Source: Neptuniibacter sp. CAU 1671
Lineage (GTDB): Bacteria; Pseudomonadota; Gammaproteobacteria; Pseudomonadales; Balneatricaceae
NCBI RefSeq assembly: GCF_029222905.1
Contig: NZ_JARHUE010000004.1
Span: 34,333 to 98,332 of the forward strand
DNA: 64,000 nucleotides
Direction: 5' to 3'
Positions 17,622-26,759 of this stretch are shown here, piece after piece. The notes under the pieces are model-generated. The model did no database searches, was not told the DNA's origin, and saw only the letters and a list, made by a program, of their open reading frames with translations. The position numbers were made by a program, and so were the translations under genes. Positions within the stretch are counted from its first letter, which is position 1; each line of letters begins with the position of its first letter.

Positions 17622-20600
17622 ATGCTAAATCCACGCTTTTATTTTTCTGACGAGTTCGCCCAGTACACCGCAGAGCATTTCTGGCAGCAACTGGACGACT
17701 GTTATCTCTGTGATGAGCAGACACTCGTGCAAACGCTACTGCCGCTTCTGGAGGAATCACCGCTCATTCAGGACAGAGCCGAGCAGTGGGTTACTGATAT
17801 CCGTTCCGACAAACATTCCAGCCTGGCCGTGGCCGAGCTGATGCAGCAATTCGATCTGGCCAGTGATGAAGGGCTGGCGCTGCTCAGTCTGGCAGAAGCA
17901 TTGCTGAGAATACCGGATGAGACCGGCGCACTGGGTATACTGCAGGACAAACTGAGTCTGCTGGATCTGTCCCGGTTTATTGAAGAGCAATCGCTGCACC
18001 AAAGTCAGATCTGGGCACTGGCACTGGCGCAGCAGATTGTCAGCCATGAGGATTGTCCAACCTCACTGCTCGGGCAGCTCTGGCGCAAGATGGAGCACAA
18101 ATCCCTGCTTGCGGCCGTACGCAAAGCGATGCACCTGTTGGGTGATCAGTTTGTCTTTGCCCAGACCATTGAGGATGCCCTGCAAGAGCAGTTTGATCAG
18201 GCCACACCGCTAACCCGTTTCTCCTTTGATATGCTGGGCGAAGCAGCGGTGTGCAAAGCCGATGTGGACCAATACTTTTCAGCTTATCTGAATGCCATTG
18301 AAGCCGTGGGCCGCAGCAGTAACCGGGCGGGCTGCAGTGTATCCATTAAACTCTCCGCCCTCTGCCCGCGTTATGAAAACCTGCAACAGGAAAAAGCGAT
18401 TCGTCAGATTGGGGATCGTCTGTTACAACTGCTGTTGCAGGCCAGAGATCTCGATGTCGCCATCACCCTGGATGCTGAAGAGGCTAGCAGGCTGGAACTG
18501 TCATTACAGATTTTTGCCGAGCTGCTGCAGACCGAGATCTGTCGCAACTGGGGTGGCTTAGGTCTGGCCGTACAGGCGTATAGTAAACGAGCCCTGCCGG
18601 TTCTGGCCTGGCTGGAGAAACTGGCACAAAAACTGGATACCCCGATTCCCGTCAGGCTGGTCAAAGGAGCCTACTGGGACAGCGAAATTAAATGGGCACA
18701 ACAACAGGGCCTTACGGACTATCCGGTTTTCACCTGCAAAGCTGCGACCGATCTCAACTATCTGATCTGTGCCCGGTTTCTGCTGAGTGAGCCGTGTCAG
18801 TATCTGCAACCACAGTTTGCCACGCACAATGCGCTGACCCTAAGCCAGCTCTGCCAGATCAGCACCTCCAAATCATTTGAGGTGCAGCGTCTGCACGGCA
18901 TGGGTGACCAACTGCACCAGCGTATGCAGCAGGAATACCCCATTCCCAGCAGGATCTACGCGCCCATTGGTGATTACCGCACACTGCTGCCCTATCTGGT
19001 TCGGAGGCTGATGGAAAATGGTTCCAGCGCGTCGTTTGTTTTTCAGTTGAACCAGAAACATCAGGCCACATCTGCCCTGTTACGCCCGATCAGCGAACGC
19101 CTGCAGACGCATCAACAAATCATCCCTCTGCCGCAGGATCTGTTCCTGCCCTACAGAAAGAACTCCAGCGGCATCAATACCGGTTCGCTGCAGTTGCTGC
19201 ATCAGCATTATCAACACCTGCAAAAAACACTGCCTCTATTTGAATGCCACCCGATTATCGGCGGCGAACTGTGTGAAGGTCACGACCTACATCAGGTGTA
19301 TGCTGCGCATGATAACCAGCGCCTGCTGGGATATCTCAACCACTGCTCTGAATCACAGATTAAAGACGCCCTCAACACAGCAGAACACTTTCAAACAACC
19401 TGGCAAAATACGCCGGTTGAGACGCGCGCGGATTATCTGGAAAGTTATGCAAACGCCCTGCAAGCCCACGCCAACACACTCATCCCCCTGTGCATGGCCG
19501 AAGCTGGCAAAACCCTGCCCGATGCGATCGATGAACTGCGTGAAGCGATTGATTTTTGTTACTACTACGCCCAGCAGGCACGGGAACAACTGCAACCGGT
19601 TGAACTGCCCGGCGTGACCGGTGAAAAAAATACCCTCCACTATCTGGGCAAAGGGGCTGTGCTCTGTATCAGCCCCTGGAATTTCCCGTTAGCGATCTTT
19701 ACCGGACAGATTGCCGCCGGTCTGGTCACCGGTAACTGCGTGCTGGCCAAACCCGCCTCAGCCACCTCTCTGCTGGCTGCACAGGCGGTCAGTATCTGGT
19801 TTGAAATCGGCCTGCCCCCGCAGGCTCTGCAACTGATCCCCTATCGGGGGGGCGCCTTTACTCAGCAGTTGCTGGAGGATTCGCGGCTGACCGGTGTTGT
19901 CTTTACCGGCTCAACTGAGGTCGCCAGCGCCCTGAATCAACAACTGGGTCAGCGCACCACCGGGCCAATCGCCAGTCTGGTGGCCGAAACCGGGGGTATC
20001 AATGCGATGATTGTGGACAGCTCTGCTCTGCCAGAACAGGTGATTCATGATGTATTGCGCTCAGCGTTTAACAGTGCCGGACAGCGTTGCTCCGCCCTGC
20101 GGGTACTCTATCTGCAGCGAGAGATTGCCGAGTCGCTGGAAGCCCGCCTGATCGGTGCCATGAAAGAGTTGACTATAGGCGACCCGATGCAGATGGCCAC
20201 CGATGTCGGCCCGGTAATCAATACACCGGCCCAACTCAAAATTCTGGAACATGTCGAGCGCCAGCGTCTGGCACGCCGGGTAATGTTTGAGATGTCACTA
20301 CCACCGGAGACCGATTCGGGCTGTTATGTTCCGCCAACCCTGATTCGCCTGCACAGCCTGGATGAACTGACGGAGGAGGTGTTTGGTCCGGTGCTGCATA
20401 TCATTCGTTATGATGCAGATCAGTTGGACCGTGTGCTGGCGGAGATCCGCCGCAGTGGATTCGGCCTGACGCTGGGTATCCACTCCCGCAACAACCGTAC
20501 CATTCAAACCATTGTTGATCATGCCCGGGTGGGCAATATCTACATCAACCGCGATCAGGTCGGTGCGGTTGTGGCTGCCCACCCCTTTGGCGGCATGGGT

Positions 20601-20741
20601 CTTTCAGGCACAGGGCCAAAAGCAGGTGGACCTGATTACCTGAAAGCGTTTTGCCGCGAGCAGAGCGTGTGTCGCAATACCACCGCCGAAGGGGGTAACC
20701 GGGAATTACTGGGCTCCGCTCAGGCCGGCACCACGGAGTAA
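17622..20741 (+). CDS. putA: Bifunctional proline dehydrogenase / P5C dehydrogenase (PutA, no DNA-binding domain)
   Basis: Oxidises proline to glutamate in two steps at the inner membrane: an FAD-dependent proline dehydrogenase and an NAD-dependent 1-pyrroline-5-carboxylate dehydrogenase. The PRODH barrel (about 200-470) shows SIKLSALCPRYE, DAEEASRLE, RLVKGAYWD and RIYAPIGDYRTLLPYL. The aldehyde dehydrogenase part (about 530-1020) shows ISPWNFPLAIFTGQ, VAETGG and catalytic Cys823 in SAGQRCSALR. At 1039 residues it lacks the ~50-residue ribbon-helix-helix N-terminus of trifunctional PutA and any C-terminal extension, so it cannot repress its own gene in the E. coli manner. The ribosome site is weak. 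Its 3' end overlaps convergent ppnN by 22 bases. Confidence 0.96.
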   Translation: MLNPRFYFSDEFAQYTAEHFWQQLDDCYLCDEQTLVQTLLPLLEESPLIQDRAEQWVTDIRSDKHSSLAVAELMQQFDLASDEGLALLSLAEALLRIPDETGALGILQDKLSLLDLSRFIEEQSLHQSQIWALALAQQIVSHEDCPTSLLGQLWRKMEHKSLLAAVRKAMHLLGDQFVFAQTIEDALQEQFDQATPLTRFSFDMLGEAAVCKADVDQYFSAYLNAIEAVGRSSNRAGCSVSIKLSALCPRYENLQQEKAIRQIGDRLLQLLLQARDLDVAITLDAEEASRLELSLQIFAELLQTEICRNWGGLGLAVQAYSKRALPVLAWLEKLAQKLDTPIPVRLVKGAYWDSEIKWAQQQGLTDYPVFTCKAATDLNYLICARFLLSEPCQYLQPQFATHNALTLSQLCQISTSKSFEVQRLHGMGDQLHQRMQQEYPIPSRIYAPIGDYRTLLPYLVRRLMENGSSASFVFQLNQKHQATSALLRPISERLQTHQQIIPLPQDLFLPYRKNSSGINTGSLQLLHQHYQHLQKTLPLFECHPIIGGELCEGHDLHQVYAAHDNQRLLGYLNHCSESQIKDALNTAEHFQTTWQNTPVETRADYLESYANALQAHANTLIPLCMAEAGKTLPDAIDELREAIDFCYYYAQQAREQLQPVELPGVTGEKNTLHYLGKGAVLCISPWNFPLAIFTGQIAAGLVTGNCVLAKPASATSLLAAQAVSIWFEIGLPPQALQLIPYRGGAFTQQLLEDSRLTGVVFTGSTEVASALNQQLGQRTTGPIASLVAETGGINAMIVDSSALPEQVIHDVLRSAFNSAGQRCSALRVLYLQREIAESLEARLIGAMKELTIGDPMQMATDVGPVINTPAQLKILEHVERQRLARRVMFEMSLPPETDSGCYVPPTLIRLHSLDELTEEVFGPVLHIIRYDADQLDRVLAEIRRSGFGLTLGIHSRNNRTIQTIVDHARVGNIYINRDQVGAVVAAHPFGGMGLSGTGPKAGGPDYLKAFCREQSVCRNTTAEGGNRELLGSAQAGTTE

Positions 20742-22093
20742 CAGGGTTTGTAATCCCGGTGGTTGAGTTTCATGCGACGCTGTTCCACAAACGACTGCAA
20801 TAATTGGTCGAGTGGATGCATCAGACTGGATTCACCACAGATTCGGAAAGGTCCACCCTCTTCAATGGCTCGAATACCCTGCTCTTTTACATTGCCTGCC
20901 ACAATACCGGATAACGCGCAGCGCAGATTAGCCGCCAGCAGATAATCCGGCTGATTACGACTCAGATTCAGCTGTGCCATATTGGCATGCGTGGGTTCAA
21001 ACGGCTGCTGAAATTCAGATGGAATATGCATCTGCCAGTTAAAATGGAAGGACTCCCCGGTCGCCTTGCGGTAATCGGTCACCTGCTGCATGCCCTCTTT
21101 CATCTGGCTCGCCACCAGATGCGGGTCGGCAATCACGATCTGATAACGCCCCGCAGCCTTAGTCCCCAGCGTTTCACGGATAAACGCATCCACAGAATTC
21201 AGATAGGCTTCGCTGGATTCAGGCCCCGTCAGAATCAGCGGGAACGGCAGATGAGTATTCTTTTCATGCAACAGAATACCCAGAATGTAGAGAATCTCTT
21301 CCATGGTGCCCGCGCCGCCCGGAAACACCACAATGCCATGCCCCAGACGCACAAAGGCCTCCAGACGCTTTTCAATATCCGGCATGATGATCAGTTCATT
21401 GACAATCGGATTGGGGCTTTCTGCTGCAATGATGCCCGGCTCGGAGATACCCAGATAACGACCATCACGAATACGCTGCTTGGCGTGGGCAATGGTGGCA
21501 CCTTTCATCGGTCCTTTCATGGCCCCAGGACCACAACCGGTACAGATATTCAGACCTCTCAGTCCAAGTTCGTAACCAACCTTCTTGGTGTATTCATACT
21601 CGGTACGGTTGATGGAATGTCCGCCCCAGCAGACCACCATATCGGGTTTAACATGCGGCCGGATCGCATTGGCATGTCGCAGCACATGAAACACGGTATT
21701 GGTGGTGGCTTCACTGTCAATTAATCCCGGACAACACTGATCGAGTTCATCGCCCACATAGAGCAGATCACGTAACACCGAAAACAGATGCTCACGTATA
21801 CCGGTGATAATCTCTCCATCCACAAAAGCGGTAGCCGGTGCATTGATCAGATCAAGCTGCACGCCCCGGTGTTTCTGGGTAATGCGTATATCAAAGTTAC
21901 GGTGTTTTTCCAGTACGCGTTTAGTGCTGTCCTCCTGACTGCCACTGTTCAGTACCGCCAGCGCACATTTTCGAAACAGGTTATAGAGACCACCTTGACT
22001 GGCATCACGCAGCTTTTCCACCTCAAACGGAGTCAGGCTGTTGAGGCTTTCAAGCGGAGTTACACTGGTGGTAATAAATTGTTCCGTCATCAT
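20720..22093 (-). CDS. ppnN: Nucleotide 5'-monophosphate nucleosidase PpnN (YgdH)
   Basis: Splits purine and pyrimidine nucleoside monophosphates into base and ribose 5-phosphate; in E. coli PpnN is activated by (p)ppGpp. It is a LOG/lysine-decarboxylase-like protein with the signature FPGGAGTMEEILYILG and the upstream GPGAMKGPMKGA loop. The N-terminal block (LRDASQGGLYNLFRKCALAVLNSG) matches E. coli YgdH closely. The ATG at 22093 is preferred because AAGGTGG lies 8 bases upstream; a GTG at 22105 is less likely. The length of 457 residues is typical. A promoter is visible upstream. Confidence 0.94.
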   Translation of the reverse strand: MMTEQFITTSVTPLESLNSLTPFEVEKLRDASQGGLYNLFRKCALAVLNSGSQEDSTKRVLEKHRNFDIRITQKHRGVQLDLINAPATAFVDGEIITGIREHLFSVLRDLLYVGDELDQCCPGLIDSEATTNTVFHVLRHANAIRPHVKPDMVVCWGGHSINRTEYEYTKKVGYELGLRGLNICTGCGPGAMKGPMKGATIAHAKQRIRDGRYLGISEPGIIAAESPNPIVNELIIMPDIEKRLEAFVRLGHGIVVFPGGAGTMEEILYILGILLHEKNTHLPFPLILTGPESSEAYLNSVDAFIRETLGTKAAGRYQIVIADPHLVASQMKEGMQQVTDYRKATGESFHFNWQMHIPSEFQQPFEPTHANMAQLNLSRNQPDYLLAANLRCALSGIVAGNVKEQGIRAIEEGGPFRICGESSLMHPLDQLLQSFVEQRRMKLNHRDYKPCYSVVPA

Positions 22094-22145
22094 ATTGTTA
22101 TCCACCTTACATTCGGACCACCTGATGCGGTCACTTTATGTTCTG

Positions 22146-22174
22146 ACTATAGGGTAGGCCCAAAGGTTTCGCAA
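22146..22174 (-). promoter_or_regulatory. Candidate ppnN promoter
   Basis: On the minus strand, TTGCGA (22174-22169) and TATAGT (22151-22146) are separated by exactly 17 bases, about 50 bases before the ppnN ATG. Confidence 0.45.
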
Positions 22175-22570
22175 AATAAGTATAAAAATCAACCACTTTT
22201 AGAACAAAATTTGTACAATCATACGACCGATGCCTGGTTTTACAGCACTCTCGATCCAGTCAGCGGAGCCATTCTGAGCACGATAACAACATGCAAAAAA
22301 AAAACCTTGTGTTTATCAGTTAAGCGGGGTTAACTAAAAAACAGACGGCGATGGCGTGATCGCCCGTAAACATCACTTGTTGACCGCTGGCAACCATGTC
22401 TGACCAGACACAGGGCCACCTGGAGAGCGCAGTTCAGCTGTGGACTATATTCACGACCGTACAACCATCATCCTGCTTCCGGCAACCGAGCTGACCTGCT
22501 CCCTTGCGCCTCCACGTTCTCAGTTTTTCCCTAAAAATTTCATACTCCCCGGCCGCAGAAGGAACAGTCT
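22175..22570. other. Intergenic region upstream of the PIN-PhoH gene
   Basis: About 400 bases with no supportable gene. It holds an A10 run (22297-22306) and a small hairpin GGCGAT/ATCGCC (22347-22364). AAGGAAC stands just before the PIN-PhoH ATG. I could not fix a promoter. Confidence 0.4.
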
Positions 22571-23962
22571 ATGACTGCCTCAAAACTCTATATATTGGAC
22601 ACCAACGTACTGCTGCACGATCCTAAATGTCTGTATGAGTTCAAGGAACAGGACATCGCCATCCCCATGACGGTGTTGGAAGAGCTGGACGATATTAAAG
22701 ACCGGAAAAAAACCGTTGCCCAGGAAGCGCGCGCCGCGATCAGGGCGATCGATCAGATCATCAGCACGGCCAAGGACACCTCTGAAATTACCAAGGGTGT
22801 GCAAATCACCATTCCCGGTACGATTGAAACCACGCATAAACTCGGGAAGCTGAGCATATTTCCCGATCATGAACTGACCCGGGGTCAGGGTTTCCTGCCA
22901 ATCAGCTCCAATAAAGACAACCACATTATCAACTGTGCCCTGCACCTTCAGGCCACCAACCCGCACCGCCACATTATTCTGGTCACCAAAGATATCAATA
23001 TGCGCCTCAAGGCGCTTGGTGCCGGGCTGAAACGGGTTGAGGATTACCGCACCGACCAGCTGGTCTCTGACATTGAGCTGTTGCCCGCAGGGCATCATCA
23101 CCTGGAAGGTAAGTTCTGGGATAGGGTAGAACAGGTCGAAAGTTATCAGGAAGGCAGTCACACCTATCACCGTATTGACCGTTCCCTGCTGCCTAACACC
23201 TACCCCTGTGAATATATTTTCGATGATTCTGAAGATTTCTGCGCCCGGGTAGTGTCGGTATCGGATGAGTCGGTTGTCCTGCAGGATCTGGGTTTTGAAC
23301 ATCTGATGCAGCAAAACTGCTGGGGCATTGAACCGATCAATATTCAGCAGGCGTTTGCCATGAGTGCCGTGCTGGACCCGGATCTGGATCTGGTGATCCT
23401 GAACGGTGCTGCCGGTTCAGGTAAGACACTGATCGCTCTGGCTTGTGCGCTGGAGATGGTGATTGAGCAACGACGCTACAACAAGATCATCGTCACCCGC
23501 TCTACGCCACCGGTAGCAGAAGATATCGGTTTCCTGCCGGGTACCGAAGAGGAGAAAATGACACCCTGGCTGAGTGCCATTCAGGACAACCTTGAAGCGA
23601 TGCATGAACATGATGAACGCCCTCAGAGCAGCGTGAAATACGCCATCGAAAAAGCGAACATTCAGTTCAAGTCACTTAACTTCATCCGTGGTCGCAGTAT
23701 TCAGGAAGCGATCGTACTGCTGGATGAAACGCAGAACCTGACCCCTTCGCAGCTGAAAACCATCATCACCCGCTGCGGCAAGGGATCAAAAATTATCTGT
23801 TTGGGTAACCTGGCCCAGATCGACTCTAATTACCTGACGCCACTGACCTCAGGTCTGACCTACATTGTTGAACGTTTTAAAAATTATGAAGGCGCCTCCA
23901 ATGTGCATCTTGAAGGTATCTTCCGTTCACGCCTGGCGGAATACGCCGAAGAACACCTCTAA
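22571..23962 (+). CDS. PIN-domain PhoH-family ATPase (PhoH2-like)
   Basis: Fusion of an N-terminal PIN ribonuclease domain (about 1-150, with acidic residues in ILDTNVLLHD, LEELDDIK and the later TKDINMRLKA) to a C-terminal PhoH helicase-like ATPase (about 255-463). Walker A GAAGSGKT is at 279-286 and Walker B is in IVLLDETQN. PhoH2 proteins are RNA-unwinding ribonucleases, sometimes linked to toxin-antitoxin pairs. Here no antitoxin gene precedes it, so a housekeeping RNA role is more likely. A good ribosome site (AAGGAA) lies about 7 bases upstream. Length (463) is usual for the YlaK-like group. Confidence 0.93.
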   Translation: MTASKLYILDTNVLLHDPKCLYEFKEQDIAIPMTVLEELDDIKDRKKTVAQEARAAIRAIDQIISTAKDTSEITKGVQITIPGTIETTHKLGKLSIFPDHELTRGQGFLPISSNKDNHIINCALHLQATNPHRHIILVTKDINMRLKALGAGLKRVEDYRTDQLVSDIELLPAGHHHLEGKFWDRVEQVESYQEGSHTYHRIDRSLLPNTYPCEYIFDDSEDFCARVVSVSDESVVLQDLGFEHLMQQNCWGIEPINIQQAFAMSAVLDPDLDLVILNGAAGSGKTLIALACALEMVIEQRRYNKIIVTRSTPPVAEDIGFLPGTEEEKMTPWLSAIQDNLEAMHEHDERPQSSVKYAIEKANIQFKSLNFIRGRSIQEAIVLLDETQNLTPSQLKTIITRCGKGSKIICLGNLAQIDSNYLTPLTSGLTYIVERFKNYEGASNVHLEGIFRSRLAEYAEEHL

Positions 23963-23970
23963 CCAGGTTT

Positions 23971-23995
23971 GGCCCACCTCCGGTGGGCCTTGCTT
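23971..23995 (+). terminator. Probable terminator after the PIN-PhoH gene
   Basis: GGCCCACC-TCC-GGTGGGCC is a strong stem nine bases past the stop, but the following TTGCTTCC is a poor U-tract. Confidence 0.5.
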
Positions 23996-24012
23996 CCTGA
24001 TATACTTAACAG

Positions 24013-24285
24013 ATGTTGAAATCCTTCCTGCAATGGCTGCTGATTCTGCCGGTACGTGGTTACCAGTTGCTGATTAGCCCTCTTCTGGGACCGCGCTGCC
24101 GGTTTTATCCCAGTTGTTCCCATTACATGATTGAAGCTATTCAGACCCATGGCCCTGTTAAAGGTGTCTGGTTGGGTTTGAAACGACTCTGTCGCTGCCA
24201 TCCCTACAGTGACGGGGGTTTCGATCCAGTGCCCGAGTCAAAAACACCCTGTGACTGTCACAAGGACAACGCAAAAAAATTATAA
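24013..24285 (+). CDS. yidD: Membrane protein insertion efficiency factor YidD
   Basis: Small peripheral inner-membrane protein that helps YidC insert membrane proteins. The family block is complete: [21 protein letters not shown], then [24 protein letters not shown] and a GGFDPVP tail, with conserved cysteines. It is separated here from the usual rpmH-rnpA-yidC cluster, sitting between the PIN-PhoH gene and pxpC. No clear Shine-Dalgarno precedes the ATG at 24013. Its last 28 bases overlap the convergent pxpC gene. Confidence 0.95.
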   Translation: MLKSFLQWLLILPVRGYQLLISPLLGPRCRFYPSCSHYMIEAIQTHGPVKGVWLGLKRLCRCHPYSDGGFDPVPESKTPCDCHKDNAKKL

Positions 24286-25190
24286 AACGGTCGCATCACG
24301 GCCTGAGCCGCCTGCAAGCTGATCATTTCAAACCGCAACACTGTACCCGGTCGACACTGACTCAGACGAAAAGCATCCAGCGGCAACAGCGTCCCCAGTT
24401 TGGGGTAACCACCGAGCGTCTGACGATCTTTTAGCAGGATAATCGGCTGACCGTCCGGCGGAATCTGAATTGCACCGTAACTGATTCCTTCCGACAACAA
24501 CCCACTGAGCCCAGAGTCGAGCGTTTCGCCTGACAGACGAAAACCCATGCGGTTACTGTCGCTGCTGAGACTATAGTCAGAGGCATAAAAAGTCTTTAGT
24601 GCCTGAGGGTTAAACTGATCTGCCTGATAGCCGGGAATCACTCGCAGGGTCAACGGTTGATCATAATCCGGAATAAATCGCCAGGGCACGGATCTTACTG
24701 GCCGTTCAGGACATGAGGGACGACAAGGCAGCAGATCTGCTTTGCTAATCGGCTGGCCTGAAAATGCACCGATCTGTTCCCGCTGCACCGTGGCAACACT
24801 GCCAAAATTTCCCGCTAACTGGAAGCCACCGGCAACGGCCAGATAGCTACGCTGCCCGCTGTTGGCAAACCCGATTTTCAGGCGATCACCGGGGTGCAAC
24901 TGAACACTTGTCCAATTGCGGACAGGCTGGTTATTTAATGATATGGGCTGTCTGGCGCCCGTTATTGCGATCAGGCATGCAATCTCCGCTTCCAGCTCGA
25001 CATTGCCCAGGGTAATTTCAAGCAGGGCCGCATGCGGAGGATTCGCCAGCAGTTTATTGGCCCAGCGCGCGGCATGTTCGTCCATGGCTCCGCCCGGACT
25101 CAGTCCGTAATGCTGAAACCCCCAACGCCCGGTGTCCTGAATCAGACTCAGGGCACCGGGCTTGATCACACGTAAACCCTGGACACTCAT
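24258..25190 (-). CDS. pxpC: 5-oxoprolinase subunit PxpC
   Basis: Carboxyltransferase-like subunit (KipA/biotin-dependent carboxyltransferase family) of the prokaryotic ATP-dependent 5-oxoprolinase, which opens 5-oxoproline to glutamate. Family features include [30 protein letters not shown] at the N-terminus and [31 protein letters not shown] near the C-terminus. The length of 310 is normal. It overlaps the end of pxpB by four bases and is the last gene of pxpA-pxpB-pxpC. Confidence 0.94.
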   Translation of the reverse strand: MSVQGLRVIKPGALSLIQDTGRWGFQHYGLSPGGAMDEHAARWANKLLANPPHAALLEITLGNVELEAEIACLIAITGARQPISLNNQPVRNWTSVQLHPGDRLKIGFANSGQRSYLAVAGGFQLAGNFGSVATVQREQIGAFSGQPISKADLLPCRPSCPERPVRSVPWRFIPDYDQPLTLRVIPGYQADQFNPQALKTFYASDYSLSSDSNRMGFRLSGETLDSGLSGLLSEGISYGAIQIPPDGQPIILLKDRQTLGGYPKLGTLLPLDAFRLSQCRPGTVLRFEMISLQAAQAVMRPFYNFFALSL

Positions 25191-25864
25191 GATTGCAGCC
25201 GCTTCAACTCAGCGGCAGAGATCGGCTCAAACGAGACCCGGTCTCCGACCTGCAGCAACCCCGGGGGCTCACTTTGTGCATCAAATAAAGTCACCGGACT
25301 GCGCCCGATCAGCCACCAGCCACCGGGAGAGGCCTGCGGGTAAACAGCCGTCTGGCGCTCAGCAATGGCTACCGAACCCGCGGGTACTTCAACTCTGGGG
25401 GTGGCTTTGCGCGGCAGCAGCAATCGCTCTGATAACGTCCCCATATAGGCAAAACCAGGTGCAAAACCCACGGCCTGTACCTCATACTCCGCCGTACAAT
25501 GCAGCTCAATGATGTCAGCAACGGGTAAGCTAAGCTGAGAGGAAATCACCGCAAGGTCGGGGGCAAATTCAGGTTCATAACAGACAGGGATTTTAATTCG
25601 ACGTCCGGTTTCCTGATCAGTATCCGGTATATATTGATCAAGTATGGCTGCAATTTGCTGTCGGATTGTCGGATCATCCAGCTGCATCAGATCGTACGTA
25701 ATCAGCAGACTGTTATAGGCCGGTATCAGATCGATAACGGATGATCCCAACCGGGATTTCAGTTGGTCTGCACAGGCTGCGACCGAGATTGCGGCCTGCT
25801 CAGCCGGCAGATCAAACCGGAGTAGCAGGCTGTCCACCCCCGCCACTTCAACCCGGTAGCGCAT
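25187..25864 (-). CDS. pxpB: 5-oxoprolinase subunit PxpB
   Basis: KipI/allophanate hydrolase subunit 1-like protein and partner of PxpC in 5-oxoprolinase. Diagnostic segments are IPVCYEPEFAPDL, HCTAEYEVQAVGFAPGFAYMG, RVEVPAGSVAIAERQTAVYP and SPGGWWLIGRSP. It has 225 residues, as expected. The start overlaps the end of pxpA by 17 bases. The presence of pxpA in the same operon argues for 5-oxoprolinase rather than a Kip sporulation regulator or a urea amidolyase fragment. Confidence 0.94.
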   Translation of the reverse strand: MRYRVEVAGVDSLLLRFDLPAEQAAISVAACADQLKSRLGSSVIDLIPAYNSLLITYDLMQLDDPTIRQQIAAILDQYIPDTDQETGRRIKIPVCYEPEFAPDLAVISSQLSLPVADIIELHCTAEYEVQAVGFAPGFAYMGTLSERLLLPRKATPRVEVPAGSVAIAERQTAVYPQASPGGWWLIGRSPVTLFDAQSEPPGLLQVGDRVSFEPISAAELKRLQS

Positions 25865-26588
25865 TCAGCACCTGTCTGATTTCACGGACAAGGGTAACCG
25901 CAGCCGGATTATCGCCATGTACACAGAGTGTATCGGGCTGCAGTTGCAGTATCCGACCACTCTGACTCTCCAGTTCACCCTTCTCAGCCAGACGCTGCAC
26001 TCTGGCCAGAATAAGATCGGTATCCTGTAGTACTGCACCGGGCTGCTGGCGCGAGACCAGCAAGCCCTGATCGTCATAAGCACGGTCGGCAAACGCTTCA
26101 AACCATAAGCGAATACCGTATTCGTCCGCGATAGCCTGACGACGCTGATTATCTGCTGTGGCCTGCACCACCAATGCCAGATTTGGAGAATACATTGCGA
26201 TGGAAGTCAGAATGATGCGCAACAAAGACTCACTGCGCATCATATCGTTGTACAGAGCACCATGGGGTTTAACGTAGTTAAGCTGACCACCCTGTACCCG
26301 GGCAATCCCTTCCAGTGCTGCAATCTGATAGATCAGCAGCCCTCGAATCTCCGCTTCACTGCATTGCATACTGCGACGACCAAACCCCACCAGATCGGGA
26401 TAACCCGGGTGAGCGCCCATTGTCACGCCATGCTCCAGCGCAAGTTTCACGGTATTCTCCATATGCACCGGGTCTGAGGCGTGGAAACCACAGGCGATGT
26501 TGGCAAGATCAATATGTGGCATCACCTGATCATCCAGGCCCATCCGCCAGTCACCAAAACTTTCGCCCAGATCACAATTCAGTTTCAT
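25848..26588 (-). CDS. pxpA: 5-oxoprolinase subunit PxpA (LamB/YcsF family)
   Basis: LamB/YcsF-family barrel subunit of 5-oxoprolinase. Signature stretches are LNCDLGESFGDW at the N-terminus, NIACGFHASDP, GAHPGYPDLVGFGRR and VKPHGALYNDM, with a C-terminal CVHGDNPAA. It has 246 residues. GGGAT precedes the ATG. It is the first gene of the operon, divergent from the SLC5-STAC gene. Confidence 0.95.
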   Translation of the reverse strand: MKLNCDLGESFGDWRMGLDDQVMPHIDLANIACGFHASDPVHMENTVKLALEHGVTMGAHPGYPDLVGFGRRSMQCSEAEIRGLLIYQIAALEGIARVQGGQLNYVKPHGALYNDMMRSESLLRIILTSIAMYSPNLALVVQATADNQRRQAIADEYGIRLWFEAFADRAYDDQGLLVSRQQPGAVLQDTDLILARVQRLAEKGELESQSGRILQLQPDTLCVHGDNPAAVTLVREIRQVLNALPG

Positions 26589-26690
26589 CGGTTATATCCC
26601 ACTTTTTCCACCGGTCTATCAGGCAGCCTACACTTGCAGTTAACGGCCGCTATGGTTTGCTTTCTACCAATGCGCTTTAAGCGTATCATT

Positions 26691-26719
26691 TTGCGACTTT
26701 GTTGGGTTGCAGCTATATG
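26691..26719 (+). promoter_or_regulatory. Candidate promoter of the SLC5-STAC gene
   Basis: TTGCGA (26691-26696) and TATATG (26714-26719) are 17 bases apart and about 40 bases before the ATG at 26760. Each matches the consensus at four of six positions. Confidence 0.35.
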
Positions 26720-26759
26720 TTGCTCAACAGCCAAACGAATCAATGACAATGGCAACAGC

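Noticed and set aside
20987..21724. 245-residue open frame on the plus strand
   Set aside because: Antisense shadow of ppnN, which carries the diagnostic LOG motif.
22580..23314. 244-residue open frame on the minus strand
   Set aside because: Antisense to the PIN-PhoH gene; no plausible product.
25187..25864. Kip sporulation inhibitor or urea amidolyase fragment
   Set aside because: The same domain types occur in those, but pxpA in the operon and the three-gene layout match 5-oxoprolinase.
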